Part shown: one piece after another, positions 20,738 to 27,855 of the stretch
Layout of the letters: each line of letters opens with the position of its first letter
How positions within the stretch are numbered: the stretch's first letter is position 1
DNA from: a virus
Reading direction: 5' to 3' (one strand)
Virus record (IMG/VR): IMGVR_UViG_3300032053_000280
Coordinates: 1-33,817 of that record
Length of the DNA: 33,817 nt
Program-made: the position numbers and the translations under genes
The notes under the pieces: generated by a model
What the model was told of the DNA's origin: nothing
The model's database searches: none
Seen by the model: the letters and a program-made list of their open reading frames with translations, nothing else

Positions 20738-20983
20738 TTACCATAGTATAGATTCGTTTACAATTTTTATTGATGTTATAATTGGCGTCTTTTTCTTTTG
20801 ATTATTAAGACTTCCATCTTCAGATAAAACATCTTTACGTTCATTTGCCATTTTATATTTAATAAAAACCGTTGCTTTTTCTGCCGCTGCATTATAATCA
20901 TCAGCCACTACATATATTAAAGTATGATTATAACTATATTCATCATTTGAAAATTCAACTATAAATAATCTTTTTTCTTTCAT
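20738..20983 (-). CDS. Hypothetical protein, 81 aa, first gene of small-protein operon
   Basis: MKEKRLFIVEFSNDEYSYNHTLIYVVADDYNAAAEKATVFIK looks like a ferredoxin-like or DUF-type alpha/beta domain. It is the first gene after the consensus promoter at 21011, with a leader of roughly 25 nt. The downstream small-protein genes to 18.7 kb probably share this transcript. No specific family recognised. Confidence 0.6.
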   Translation of the reverse strand: MKEKRLFIVEFSNDEYSYNHTLIYVVADDYNAAAEKATVFIKYKMANERKDVLSEDGSLNNQKKKTPIITSIKIVNESILW

Positions 20984-21010
20984 ATTATTCGAGTATTAAT
21001 CCGAGTTTAT

Positions 21011-21046
21011 GTAAATATAATCAATTTTTCTGAAATAAAAAAATTT
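21011..21046 (-). promoter_or_regulatory. Phage consensus promoter for the small-protein operon
   Basis: The minus strand reads T-tract, TTATTTCAGA, then TATATTTAC with 14-nt spacing. The core is identical to the copies at 26113 and 4461. It lies 28 nt upstream of the ATG at 20983. Confidence 0.8.
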
Positions 21047-21108
21047 TGGAGAACTTATTTTTAAAACAAAGTAACAATTTTTTCATATAATATTATTAAC
21101 TATCAATC

Positions 21109-21900
21109 ATGAAAGAATTTAGAAAAAATATACAAGGATATTTTATTTGTGAAGAATGCAGAATATTTACAAAAAGACGATGTGGATTAAGTAAACACAT
21201 TAATGTTTTTCATAATGGTGTAAAAGTATATTTCGATAAATGGATAAAAGATAATGATGAAGATAAATGTAACATATGTAAAAAAGAAACAACATATCGT
21301 AATTTTAAATCAGGGTATAAACAAACATGTTGTAAAAAATGCGAAAATAAATATAAGCATAATAAATCAAAAGAAGCGTGTCTTAAAAAATATGGTGTTG
21401 AATATCCTTTGCAAAATAAAAATATAAATAATAAACAAAAACAAACAATGAATAATAATTGGGGTGTTAATAATCCTGGTCAATCTTCAATATTAAATAT
21501 TAAAAAGAAAAATACTTTCATTAAAAAATATAATTGTGAAAATCCTTTACAAATTAAACAAATATTTGAAAAAACACAAAAGTCTAGCTATAAATTAAAA
21601 AAATTTCGCGATACTAGTATTTATTACAGAGGCACCTATGAATTAGATTTTTTAGAAAAATTTTATAATATATACCCTGATATACAAAATGGCCCAACAA
21701 TAAAATACATTTTTCGGGGAATAAAAAAAATTTATTATCCTGATTTTTATATTCCTTCTTTAAATTTAATTATTGAATGCAAAAATTCATATTTAATAAA
21801 AAAAGATATAGAAAAAATAAAAGCTAAAGAAAACGCTGTATTATTAAATGGCTTTGATTATTACATAATAATTGATAAAAATTATGAAAATTTATTCTAA
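21109..21900 (+). CDS. Homing endonuclease-like protein, PD-(D/E)XK, plus strand
   Basis: 263 residues. Finger-like N-terminus (ICEECRIFTKRR...HINVFH), CNICKKE/CCKKC pairs, two or three KYGVEYPLQ-type repeats, then YYRGTYELDFLEKFY and the nuclease core YYPDFYIPSLNLIIECK. It is clearly paralogous to the minus-strand gene at 5232-6206 but has fewer repeats. It is the only plus-strand gene in the first 27 kb and overlaps the convergent winged-helix gene by 9 bp. Both facts fit a recently inserted selfish gene. It lacks the consensus promoter. Confidence 0.75.
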   Translation: MKEFRKNIQGYFICEECRIFTKRRCGLSKHINVFHNGVKVYFDKWIKDNDEDKCNICKKETTYRNFKSGYKQTCCKKCENKYKHNKSKEACLKKYGVEYPLQNKNINNKQKQTMNNNWGVNNPGQSSILNIKKKNTFIKKYNCENPLQIKQIFEKTQKSSYKLKKFRDTSIYYRGTYELDFLEKFYNIYPDIQNGPTIKYIFRGIKKIYYPDFYIPSLNLIIECKNSYLIKKDIEKIKAKENAVLLNGFDYYIIIDKNYENLF

Positions 21901-22572
21901 AATTAATCCTATACCCGATATATTTTTAATAGATAATTTTATTTTATTGTTTTTTAACGTGTTGCGAAGATAAGTGATGTACACATCACAAGATCTTCCA
22001 GCAAAATAATCGTTAGGTTTTCTCCAAACTTTTTCAAGAATAACTTCTTTTTTAACAACTTCACCATAATTTATTGCAAGAATTTCAAGTATACCTCCTT
22101 CTTTTGCAGAAAGTTTTTTAATTTCCTTTCCTTTATGATATAATATTCGTCTAGTTGGATCATATACACAATTTGCAAATTCTATTTTTTCATGCATTTT
22201 TGCTGTAAGTTTTTGAAGAGTCTGAAAATTTTTAATATATTTTTGAATATTAATTAAAATCATACTTACAAGATTTTCATAAGGTAACGATATTTGCATT
22301 AATATATCTGTTGAGGGCGTATAATTTAATGCAGGAGCAGTAATTAAACCTACTATAGGAACATATGGATTTGATTTTTTAATAAAATCTGTAGCTTTAT
22401 TAAAATATAAAGAATCTTTTGATAAAATATAAGCGTCTATTCCTCCGTTTTCAATTTGTTCAAATAAAACACGCTCTGCTTTAGCCAAAATTATTTCATA
22501 GCCAGATTCTTTTGAAAATTTAATGAATATATTTAGTAGTTCATTATTTTCTGTATTGATAGCAATTTTCAT
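21892..22572 (-). CDS. Response-regulator-like winged-helix transcription factor
   Basis: 226 residues. The C-terminal 95 residues match the OmpR/PhoB winged helix: LSAKEGGILEILAINYGEVVKKEVILEKVW, then YFAGRSCDVYITYLRNTL and a terminal NISGIGLIL hairpin. The N-terminal 120 residues keep a receiver-like pattern (strand, helix, GGIDAYILS), but I see no clear phosphoacceptor aspartate pocket. It is probably a phosphorylation-independent or atypical regulator. A consensus promoter lies directly upstream. It is a plausible phage-encoded switch for middle or late genes; that role is inferred. Confidence 0.75.
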   Translation of the reverse strand: MKIAINTENNELLNIFIKFSKESGYEIILAKAERVLFEQIENGGIDAYILSKDSLYFNKATDFIKKSNPYVPIVGLITAPALNYTPSTDILMQISLPYENLVSMILINIQKYIKNFQTLQKLTAKMHEKIEFANCVYDPTRRILYHKGKEIKKLSAKEGGILEILAINYGEVVKKEVILEKVWRKPNDYFAGRSCDVYITYLRNTLKNNKIKLSIKNISGIGLILE

Positions 22573-22593
22573 ATGTAATTTGTTAATGTATTA

Positions 22594-22630
22594 CAAATAT
22601 AAACAAAAATTCTGAATAAAAAAAATATTT
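22594..22630 (-). promoter_or_regulatory. Phage consensus promoter for the regulator gene
   Basis: The minus strand reads T-tract, ATTCAGA, then TATATTTG with 14-nt spacing. This copy matches the Bacteroidota TAnnTTTG element exactly. It is 22 nt upstream of the ATG at 22572. Confidence 0.8.
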
Positions 22631-22675
22631 GTTAAAAAATAATTAAATTTTAATATTAAATTTTTGTTAAAGATT

Positions 22676-23458
22676 TTAAAATCCTAAATTCTTTTTTCTT
22701 ACGTATTCAAGATCGTAACTAGTTATAGTAAATGGTATATCTTCATTGTTAAATGGATATCGCCATGGATTCATTTGTCTCCAGCCAGCTCCCCACTTTT
22801 TTGTAAGATATTCAAAATTAATTTCGTTAACTTTATTTAATTTATCCCATAATCCCGGCTCGCCTCTTTTAGTTTGCATTCCAGTTTCATAGTAATTAGT
22901 TCCGCCGCCATGATAATATGGTTTACTAATACCATAAATTCTTTTTATTTTATTATTATTAAGTTTCATGATATAATCTGCATCTTCACCATAAGCAGGA
23001 TATAGATTTTCATCAAATAAACCTATTTTTTTAACTACCCAATCTTTAAGTAAAAATAATTCAAAAGAACCCACATTTTCAAAATCACCAGCTGCAGCAT
23101 GAACCATTCCAACTTCAGGATCTTCAGCTTTAGTAACCATTTCTTCCAGAAAACCCGGAGTAAATTGTATATCATGATTAACTATTATCCAATATGGAGA
23201 ATTCATATAACATTTTATTATCATATTCCACGCGCCAGAACAACCTATATTAGAAGGTAGATGACACACTGTTATTTTTTTAATATGTGGATGAGATATC
23301 TTGGCCATATTATCAAGATCTTCAGTTATTTGGCCACGGCCATTATTATCAAATATTACTAGATTATCTGTAGGATAATCAATGCTTGTTATTAGTCGTT
23401 CTACCCAAAACGGGAGATTAACGACGGCAGTTCCTATTACAGGAATAGATTTTGTCAT
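22676..23458 (-). CDS. GT-A fold glycosyltransferase, copy 2 of tandem pair
   Basis: 260 residues. GT2-like blocks: VIGTAVVNLPFWVERLITSI, LVIFDNNGRG, SNIGCSGAWN, IVNHDIQFTPGF (NHD in place of the DxD metal site), YPAYGEDADY and KPYYHGGG. The C-terminus ends EYVRKKNLGF. It shares block order with the adjacent 258-aa gene, so the pair is a tandem duplication. The acceptor could be host surface glycan, phage DNA or a virion protein; sequence does not tell. No signal peptide. Confidence 0.75.
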   Translation of the reverse strand: MTKSIPVIGTAVVNLPFWVERLITSIDYPTDNLVIFDNNGRGQITEDLDNMAKISHPHIKKITVCHLPSNIGCSGAWNMIIKCYMNSPYWIIVNHDIQFTPGFLEEMVTKAEDPEVGMVHAAAGDFENVGSFELFLLKDWVVKKIGLFDENLYPAYGEDADYIMKLNNNKIKRIYGISKPYYHGGGTNYYETGMQTKRGEPGLWDKLNKVNEINFEYLTKKWGAGWRQMNPWRYPFNNEDIPFTITSYDLEYVRKKNLGF

Positions 23459-23471
23459 ATATTTATTAGTA

Positions 23472-24248
23472 TTAAAATCCTAAATGTTTTCTTCTTACAA
23501 ATTCAAGATCATAGTGTGTAAAAGTTAAAGGAATGTTTGGATTATTAAACGGATCAATGTATGGTGTAGATGTCATCCAGCCTTCTCCCCATTTTTTAGT
23601 AATATATTCTAAATTTACTCTATTGATATGTTCTAACTTTTCTTTTAAAGATGGATCACTTTTCTTTGTGCTTTCTCCGGTTTCATAATAATTAGTTCCT
23701 AATCCATGATAATATGGTTTTCCAACCTGTTTTATGGCTTTTACAGGTCTTCCTTTTAATCTCATTATATAATCTAAATCTTCTCCATATGCTGGATAAA
23801 AATTTTCATCAAATAAACCATGACTTTGAATAACCCAATCTTTAATTAAAAATACATCATAACTACCATCTCCGAAATCTCCTCCATGCCCAAAAATCAT
23901 ACCGACATCTTCATTTTTTTCAGCAGCTTCAGCTATTTCTTTTAATAAACCCAAAGAAAATGCTATATCATGATTAACAAATATCCAATGGGGAGATTTC
24001 ATATAACACTTTATGGTTAAATTCCATGCACCAGCAAGACCGATATTTGCAGGCATATGACATACTGTAATTTTTTTAATAAACCTATGTGTTATTTTAG
24101 TCATATTATCTAATTCCTGTGTGATTTCTCCACGTCCATTATTGTTAATGATAACGAGATTATCTGTTGGATAATCTATACTCGCAATTAAACGATACAA
24201 CCAATAGGGTTCATTGACTATTGCTGCACTTATTACTGGTATTGACAT
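23472..24248 (-). CDS. GT-A fold glycosyltransferase, copy 1 of tandem pair
   Basis: 258 residues with the same series: ISAAIVNEPYWLYRLIASI, LVIINNNGRG, ANIGLAGAWN, FVNHDIAF, YPAYGEDLDY, KPYYHGLG and an EFVRRKHLGF end. The gap to the second copy is 13 nt. Divergence between the copies in the middle (FGHGGDFGDGSYDVF against HAAAGDFENVGSFELF) suggests different donors or acceptors. It probably starts a two-gene unit; no consensus promoter is seen upstream. Confidence 0.75.
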   Translation of the reverse strand: MSIPVISAAIVNEPYWLYRLIASIDYPTDNLVIINNNGRGEITQELDNMTKITHRFIKKITVCHMPANIGLAGAWNLTIKCYMKSPHWIFVNHDIAFSLGLLKEIAEAAEKNEDVGMIFGHGGDFGDGSYDVFLIKDWVIQSHGLFDENFYPAYGEDLDYIMRLKGRPVKAIKQVGKPYYHGLGTNYYETGESTKKSDPSLKEKLEHINRVNLEYITKKWGEGWMTSTPYIDPFNNPNIPLTFTHYDLEFVRRKHLGF

Positions 24249-24318
24249 ATTTTATTAAGTTTTTAAAAAGAATATATGTATCAAGATATATATCAATATT
24301 AAAACCAGTATCATCTCT

Positions 24319-24360
24319 TTTGCAGAAATATACGTAAAAAACTTTTTTATTATCTGCAAA
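24319..24360. repeat. Inverted repeat tttgcaga / tctgcaaa
   Basis: 8-bp arms around a loop that itself holds aaaaaa/tttttt pairing. It overlaps the 3' end of the 64-aa gene. The same arm sequence forms the terminator at 26178-26227, so this may be a terminator for the minus-strand gene. Confidence 0.4.
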
Positions 24361-24544
24361 AATTAAAAAGTAAATACAATACAATAATTTCTGAAGTCAT
24401 AATATGAGAAATCATCATCCATATAACGGCGTGTTTCTCATGAAGGAGTTGGTCATAGATTTTACTATTAGAGAAGAAAAGCACAATTCCGAAGATTAGT
24501 CCGAGAATTGGGAAATAAACGAGTTTAGGAATAATATTTTTCAT
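24350..24544 (-). CDS. Two-helix membrane protein, 64 aa
   Basis: MKNIIPKLVYFPILGLIFGIVLFF and IWMMISHIMTSEIIVLYLLFNF are the two hydrophobic helices, linked by SNSKIYDQLLHEKH. Size and topology could suit a holin or a small exclusion protein. It lies directly downstream of the broken proline-tailed gene, 0-4 nt apart. No family recognised. Confidence 0.55.
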   Translation of the reverse strand: MKNIIPKLVYFPILGLIFGIVLFFSNSKIYDQLLHEKHAVIWMMISHIMTSEIIVLYLLFNFCR

Positions 24545-24760
24545 TTATCTTGGGTTATTTTCCATCCATTCATGGAGTTCTTGTTCATCAGAAGTTCTAC
24601 TATGTTTATTTATTTTATTCGATTGAGCCGCAGGCTCAATCGAAGGTCTGGGCTGTGTTGGGTTATTCTTCACATGAGTTTTCGACCCATGACATAATCA
24701 GATTTTATACGATATAATGGCAATAACTGCAGTATAAACCAATAAACTTATAAATTTCAT
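24545..24760 (-). pseudogene. Membrane protein with proline-rich tail, interrupted by UGA
   Basis: The frame from the ATG at 24760 reads MKFISLLVYTAVIAIISYKI, then TGA, then continues LCHGSKTHVKNNPTQPRPSI and on to a stop at 24545. The intact paralogue at 19479 has SYRIG at the same point, so a glycine codon GGA became TGA. The downstream tail is 50 residues and preserved. TGA is used as a real stop by neighbours, so this is a nonsense mutation or a low-level readthrough site. The long conserved tail is surprising if dead. Confidence 0.6.
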
Positions 24761-24785
24761 AATTTTATTTATTAATACATTCATA

Positions 24786-25079
24786 TTATTTCTTAATTTT
24801 AACAAATTCAAGAGTATCTCCGACTTGGAATCCTTCTATTAGAGTGAACCATTGTTTTGACCATATATACCTGATGCCGTTTTCATCCGTGGTAATTACG
24901 TTCATTTTATATCTCGTTACATGATTTTGTTTGTCATATAATGATTGAGATATTTCAGATACAGTAAACGTTGTTGGGGTACTTGAAGATAGCCCTTTTT
25001 GGCAACTGGTAAGTATATCCAAGGCAGTGAGAGCGAGAGCGGCCAAAATAATTATAATAATTATATTTTTTCTTTTCAT
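24786..25079 (-). CDS. Lipoprotein, 97 aa
   Basis: MKRKNIIIIIILAALALTALDILTSCQKG carries a strong hydrophobic stretch and a lipobox-like LTSC with the lipidated Cys near residue 26. The mature part (about 71 residues) is polar: SLYDKQNHVTRYKMNVITTDENG, IWSKQWFTLIEGFQVGD. It is probably exported and anchored in an outer or inner membrane. No function recognised. Confidence 0.65.
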   Translation of the reverse strand: MKRKNIIIIIILAALALTALDILTSCQKGLSSSTPTTFTVSEISQSLYDKQNHVTRYKMNVITTDENGIRYIWSKQWFTLIEGFQVGDTLEFVKIKK

Positions 25080-25194
25080 TTTATTATTTTTTATTTAACA
25101 AATCTTCTTTTTCTCTTTCTTTTTCTCTTTCTTGTGAATATGTAATATTTAATTACAATGCTATGTTTTTTATTATTTACAGCAAAATGTAAAT

Positions 25195-25470
25195 TTATTT
25201 TGTAGATTTAAGTTCTTTTTGAATAGTTTTTTCAAGTCTATATTGACAATACTTGCAATTTCCTTTATGAACTAACTTATCATCTTGTGTATTATATATA
25301 CTATGATACATAATATATTCACAAGAATCGATTGTAATTTCTTTATATAATAAAGTTTCTGCTTTATTTTCTGAATTAGTATTTTTTGATACACAAATCC
25401 AGAATATTAAAATAAAAAGTACTAAAATTGCACACCCTATAATGAATTCAACAATAGTTTTTTTAATCAT
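25195..25470 (-). CDS. Membrane protein with cysteine knuckle, 91 aa
   Basis: One N-terminal transmembrane helix (FIIGCAILVLFILIFWIC) is followed by a polar domain containing DSCEYIMYHS and HKGNCKYCQYRL. The HKGNCKYC block is familiar from Bacteroidota/phage small proteins, but I cannot name the family. It overlaps the SWIM-domain gene upstream by 8 nt. The 115 nt to the next gene downstream hold only a purine/pyrimidine-rich tract with no ORF. Confidence 0.6.
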   Translation of the reverse strand: MIKKTIVEFIIGCAILVLFILIFWICVSKNTNSENKAETLLYKEITIDSCEYIMYHSIYNTQDDKLVHKGNCKYCQYRLEKTIQKELKSTK

Positions 25471-25795
25471 TGTATTTTAATTTTATTTGTTCTACATGTT
25501 TGCATCTGCCTTTAAAGGAAAACCCCATACATGTACAAGACCAATATCTACCACTAAATCTAACTTCATATTTTTCTCCAGTTCTGGAAGAAACAACAGT
25601 TTCAGACAATGGTGATTCTGGATTAATAGAAAATTTATCAAGTTCAAATGTTTCTTTTTCCCAATGTTCTTTAACTTCATCAAGAGTGGTATCGCTGGGA
25701 ACTACATGCCATCCTGGAACTACATAAGTAATATTATTAAATGTTACTAACCCAGGATTCATAAGAGATTTAAATTTTACATCTGAAGGTATCAT
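25463..25795 (-). CDS. SWIM zinc-finger protein
   Basis: 110 residues ending in a SWIM finger: C87 and C89 in WSCTCMGFSF, C98 and H100 in GRCKHV (CxC...CxH). SWIM modules mediate DNA or protein binding. The N-terminal region, with YVVPGWHVVPSDTTLDEV and PLSETVVSSRTGEKYEVRF, is beta-rich, which suggests a DNA-repair or mobile-element-type domain. It is the gene most likely to bind nucleic acid in this block. Family assignment from motif. Confidence 0.8.
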   Translation of the reverse strand: MIPSDVKFKSLMNPGLVTFNNITYVVPGWHVVPSDTTLDEVKEHWEKETFELDKFSINPESPLSETVVSSRTGEKYEVRFSGRYWSCTCMGFSFKGRCKHVEQIKLKYND

Positions 25796-25799
25796 ACAA

Positions 25800-26090
25800 T
25801 TAGTCGTTAAAAATCATAAATTTAAAATTATCTTTAGATTGGTATATCCAGTATTGAACTTCACCTTCTTCATCCTTTTTTTCAAATTTATAAAAGAAAG
25901 TTTTTCTATGAGAATTTTCTTTAATCGTAACATCAAAAGAAGAAAAGAACGAAGTAGTAACTCCTGCACATTCTAAATCTGATGCATCACATGAAAAAGT
26001 TTTGTCAGATTTATCATAACAAAGCAAACCTTGTGTAGAAGAGTTTACTTCTCTCATTGATTTTTCCTTATGGTTATAAATAATATTCAT
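25800..26090 (-). CDS. Hypothetical protein, 85-96 aa
   Basis: An ORF open from 26126 would begin with TTG inside the promoter; the consensus promoter at 26113 rules that out, and the ATG at 26090 (MNIIYNHKEK) or 26057 (MREVNSSTQG) is the start. The body is beta-rich: FSCDASDLECAGV, FFSSFDVTIKENS. Two cysteines are close together. Function unknown. Confidence 0.55.
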   Translation of the reverse strand: MNIIYNHKEKSMREVNSSTQGLLCYDKSDKTFSCDASDLECAGVTTSFFSSFDVTIKENSHRKTFFYKFEKKDEEGEVQYWIYQSKDNFKFMIFND

Positions 26091-26112
26091 AAATATTATA
26101 TTTAAATTATAA

Positions 26113-26148
26113 GTAAATATAATCAATTTTTCTGAAATAAAAAAATAT
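26113..26148 (-). promoter_or_regulatory. Phage consensus promoter
   Basis: The minus strand reads T-tract, TTATTTCAGA, then TATATTTAC with 14-nt spacing. It sets the 5' limit of the 25800 gene and rules out the upstream TTG start. Confidence 0.8.
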
Positions 26149-26177
26149 TTTTAATAGAATTTTAGCAAAAAAGAAAA

Positions 26178-26227
26178 AAGTTTGCAGACTTGGGGTAGGT
26201 AGATTAGCGTAATACATCTGCAAACTT
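26178..26227 (-). terminator. Terminator for the 70-aa gene
   Basis: An 11-bp stem AAGTTTGCAGA/TCTGCAAACTT around a 28-nt loop, followed on the minus strand by TTTTTTCTTTTTT. The long loop is unusual for a terminator and may be structured. Confidence 0.65.
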
Positions 26228-26232
26228 AAGTA

Positions 26233-26445
26233 TTAACGAATTTTTCTTATTAATTGATGTTTAGCCAATTTTACAAAAACATTACAAGATTCTGTGATAT
26301 TATAAAGATGTAATTCATCTTTTGCCGCATCAATATTTTTAATTTGTACTAAATCTTTTGTGTGAGTCATATAAACTGATCCATTTTCCAAATCTTTAAC
26401 ATCAATTACAATAGGTTCTTTTAATTCTTTCATACTTTGTTTCAT
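26233..26445 (-). CDS. Hypothetical protein, 70 aa
   Basis: MKQSMKELKEPIVIDVKDLENGSVYMTHT is acidic, followed by LVQIKNIDAAKDELHLYNITES and a basic end KHQLIRKIR. The alternating strands VQIKNI and ELHLYNI suggest a small beta domain. It is flanked by the terminator below and the tRNA-like element above, so it may be transcribed from the promoter at 26697. Start Met1 or Met5. No family recognised. Confidence 0.5.
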   Translation of the reverse strand: MKQSMKELKEPIVIDVKDLENGSVYMTHTKDLVQIKNIDAAKDELHLYNITESCNVFVKLAKHQLIRKIR

Positions 26446-26472
26446 AAATATATTTATTTTAATTAATCTTGG

Positions 26473-26551
26473 CTGCCTCAGAAAGATTCGAACTTTCAGC
26501 CTTTTCAGGTTCCATATCTCTCAACAGGCTATCATCTGAAGGAGTAAAGCA
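26473..26551 (-). ncRNA. Degenerate tRNA-like element with Gln-type ends
   Basis: 79 nt: acceptor TGCTTTA/TGAGGCA with U1-A72 and G73, and a perfect T-arm GAAAG-TTCGAAT-CTTTC. The interior is not a normal cloverleaf. AGCCT/AGGCT closes a 23-nt loop in place of an anticodon arm, and the D-arm is not clear. Possibly a tRNA remnant or a tRNA mimic. It is isolated from the main tRNA array and driven by the promoter at 26697. Confidence 0.45.
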
Positions 26552-26563
26552 GTATATCGTATA

Positions 26564-26674
26564 TTATCTAAATAATGGTAAAATAAATGGCCACATCATT
26601 AATGTAGATATTAAAATAATAATTATAGCAAGCATTAATACTATTATTCTATCAGATTTCGTGTAATATTTCAT
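26564..26674 (-). CDS. Tiny membrane protein, 36 aa
   Basis: The frame from the ATG at 26674 reads MKYYTKSDRIIVLMLAIIIILISTLMMW, then PFILPLFR and a stop. There is one transmembrane helix after a short basic start. The consensus promoter lies 23 nt upstream, which supports expression. Size and topology suggest an inner-membrane micropeptide, such as an antiholin or exclusion peptide; unproven. Confidence 0.55.
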   Translation of the reverse strand: MKYYTKSDRIIVLMLAIIIILISTLMMWPFILPLFR

Positions 26675-26696
26675 ATAAGTATTTTAATTCTTATAG

Positions 26697-26736
26697 TTAA
26701 ATATAATAAAAATTCTTGATATAAAAAAATATTTTA
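26697..26736 (-). promoter_or_regulatory. Phage consensus promoter
   Basis: The minus strand reads T-tract, ATATCAAGA, then TATATTTAA with 14-nt spacing, the same TCAAGA variant as the promoter of the giant RNA at 2865. It drives the micropeptide and tRNA-like element. Confidence 0.75.
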
Positions 26737-26757
26737 CTATTTATTTTTAACAATTTT

Positions 26758-27528
26758 TCAATTTTTTATAAATTTATTCCAGTATTTATCTGGATATAAT
26801 ATCTCATCTAACATTGGCGGTTTAATTCCTACTATAAGTTCAATTCCTTTTTTTATACCGTGTTTATCTAAAAAAGATTTAACATATTCAGCTGAATACT
26901 GATACATTATTTCATATTTATTTTCTTTATCTGTTATTTCATCTAACGTTTCAGGAATATAATCATTACCAACAATGCATTCTCCTATTTTTATAGGTAC
27001 GTACATACATATTCCTTCTTCAATAAATTTAGCACCAAAAGAATTTCGAGGAATCATATTAAAATTATAGTATTCTGGACATACATACATACTGTCTAAT
27101 CTCATTTCCATTATTACTTGATTAAAATAAAAATGTGTTAATTCATGAAAAATAACTCCTTTTACAAATGTATTAGCTTCTATTATAGTACGCCTTTTAT
27201 ATTTGGATAACATCGAAACTTCATATCCAATAAATTTTTCTTCATTTGTTATAATTATTTCAGAAGAACTTTTTTCTGATATACAAAAACCTAAAGCATC
27301 ATCACCATCAGTATATTGGCTTAAAACATCTATAGAAATATATACGTCGTATAAAGAATCATGTACAAAATTTTGATATTCAGTTATAAGTTTTGATTCA
27401 TTTTGTTTTACATACATTTCAATTCCTTTAGATGTAGGTCTACCATCTTTGCGTAATGGATAAATTTTTTGTGATAATAACGAAAATGATAAAAGGAAAA
27501 ATAATATGAAAGTAAAATATTTTGTCAT
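26758..27528 (-). CDS. Secreted HExxH zinc metallopeptidase candidate
   Basis: 256 residues. An upstream TTG at 27534 lies in the promoter, so the ATG at 27528 is the start. Residues 1-19 are a signal peptide (FILFFLLSFSLLSQK). Zinc-site motif HELTH (H128, E129, H132) lies in VKGVIFHELTHFYF, and a downstream FIEEGICMY offers the gluzincin glutamate (E170/E171). The protein is thus a plausible exported peptidase. Its start codon lies 3 nt after the TATATTTG element, so the mRNA is leaderless. Substrate unknown; a role in host envelope or exclusion is possible. Confidence 0.7.
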   Translation of the reverse strand: MTKYFTFILFFLLSFSLLSQKIYPLRKDGRPTSKGIEMYVKQNESKLITEYQNFVHDSLYDVYISIDVLSQYTDGDDALGFCISEKSSSEIIITNEEKFIGYEVSMLSKYKRRTIIEANTFVKGVIFHELTHFYFNQVIMEMRLDSMYVCPEYYNFNMIPRNSFGAKFIEEGICMYVPIKIGECIVGNDYIPETLDEITDKENKYEIMYQYSAEYVKSFLDKHGIKKGIELIVGIKPPMLDEILYPDKYWNKFIKN

Positions 27529-27531
27529 ATA

Positions 27532-27570
27532 CAAATATAAACAATATTTCTGAGATTAAAAAATAAATTT
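27532..27570 (-). promoter_or_regulatory. Phage consensus promoter, leaderless metallopeptidase gene
   Basis: The minus strand reads T-tract, TAATCTCAGA, then TATATTTG with 14-nt spacing. The ATG at 27528 follows after 3 nt. Confidence 0.8.
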
Positions 27571-27605
27571 AAATAAAAATGAAAATAATACTATACCTAT
27601 ATCTA

Positions 27606-27692
27606 ATCGCGTATTGTACGCGTACGCGAGTCGCGACACGATCTAGAGACTTGATATTCCTAGAGGCTTAAGTACTTGAGTTATATGATCAC
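27606..27692. other. Palindrome-dense GC-rich island at the divergence point
   Basis: About 50% GC over roughly 60 nt in a genome region of about 25%. It contains GTACGCGTAC, TCGCGTA/TACGCGA as an inverted repeat, GTCGCGAC, TCTAGA, CTTAAG, AAGTACTT and TGATCA. No ORF fits. It lies between the leftward and rightward halves of the window. It may be an operator, a replication origin or a site for a dimeric protein. Confidence 0.5.
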
Positions 27693-27780
27693 TTTTAAAA
27701 AAGTTTCGCATAGAAATTAATTTTTTGTTAATTTTATATTAATTTTTTGTTAAAGTTTTTTGAAAATAATTGCTAAAATA

Positions 27781-27812
27781 TTTTTTTATGTCAAGAATTA
27801 TAATTATATTAG
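27781..27812 (+). promoter_or_regulatory. Phage consensus promoter, plus strand
   Basis: Plus strand: T-tract, TTATGTCAAGA, then TATATTAG beginning 14 nt after TCAAGA. It lies about 40 nt upstream of the RNase H-like gene at 27856 and is the first of the two plus-strand copies. Confidence 0.65.
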
Positions 27813-27855
27813 TACTGAAATTAAATATATAAAGAAATTGGTTTAATAAAATATA

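Noticed and set aside
24545-24760. UGA reassigned to glycine (code 25)
   Set aside because: UGA is used as a normal stop at several genes here (Nudix, 19657, 874) and no tRNA with a UCA anticodon was seen.
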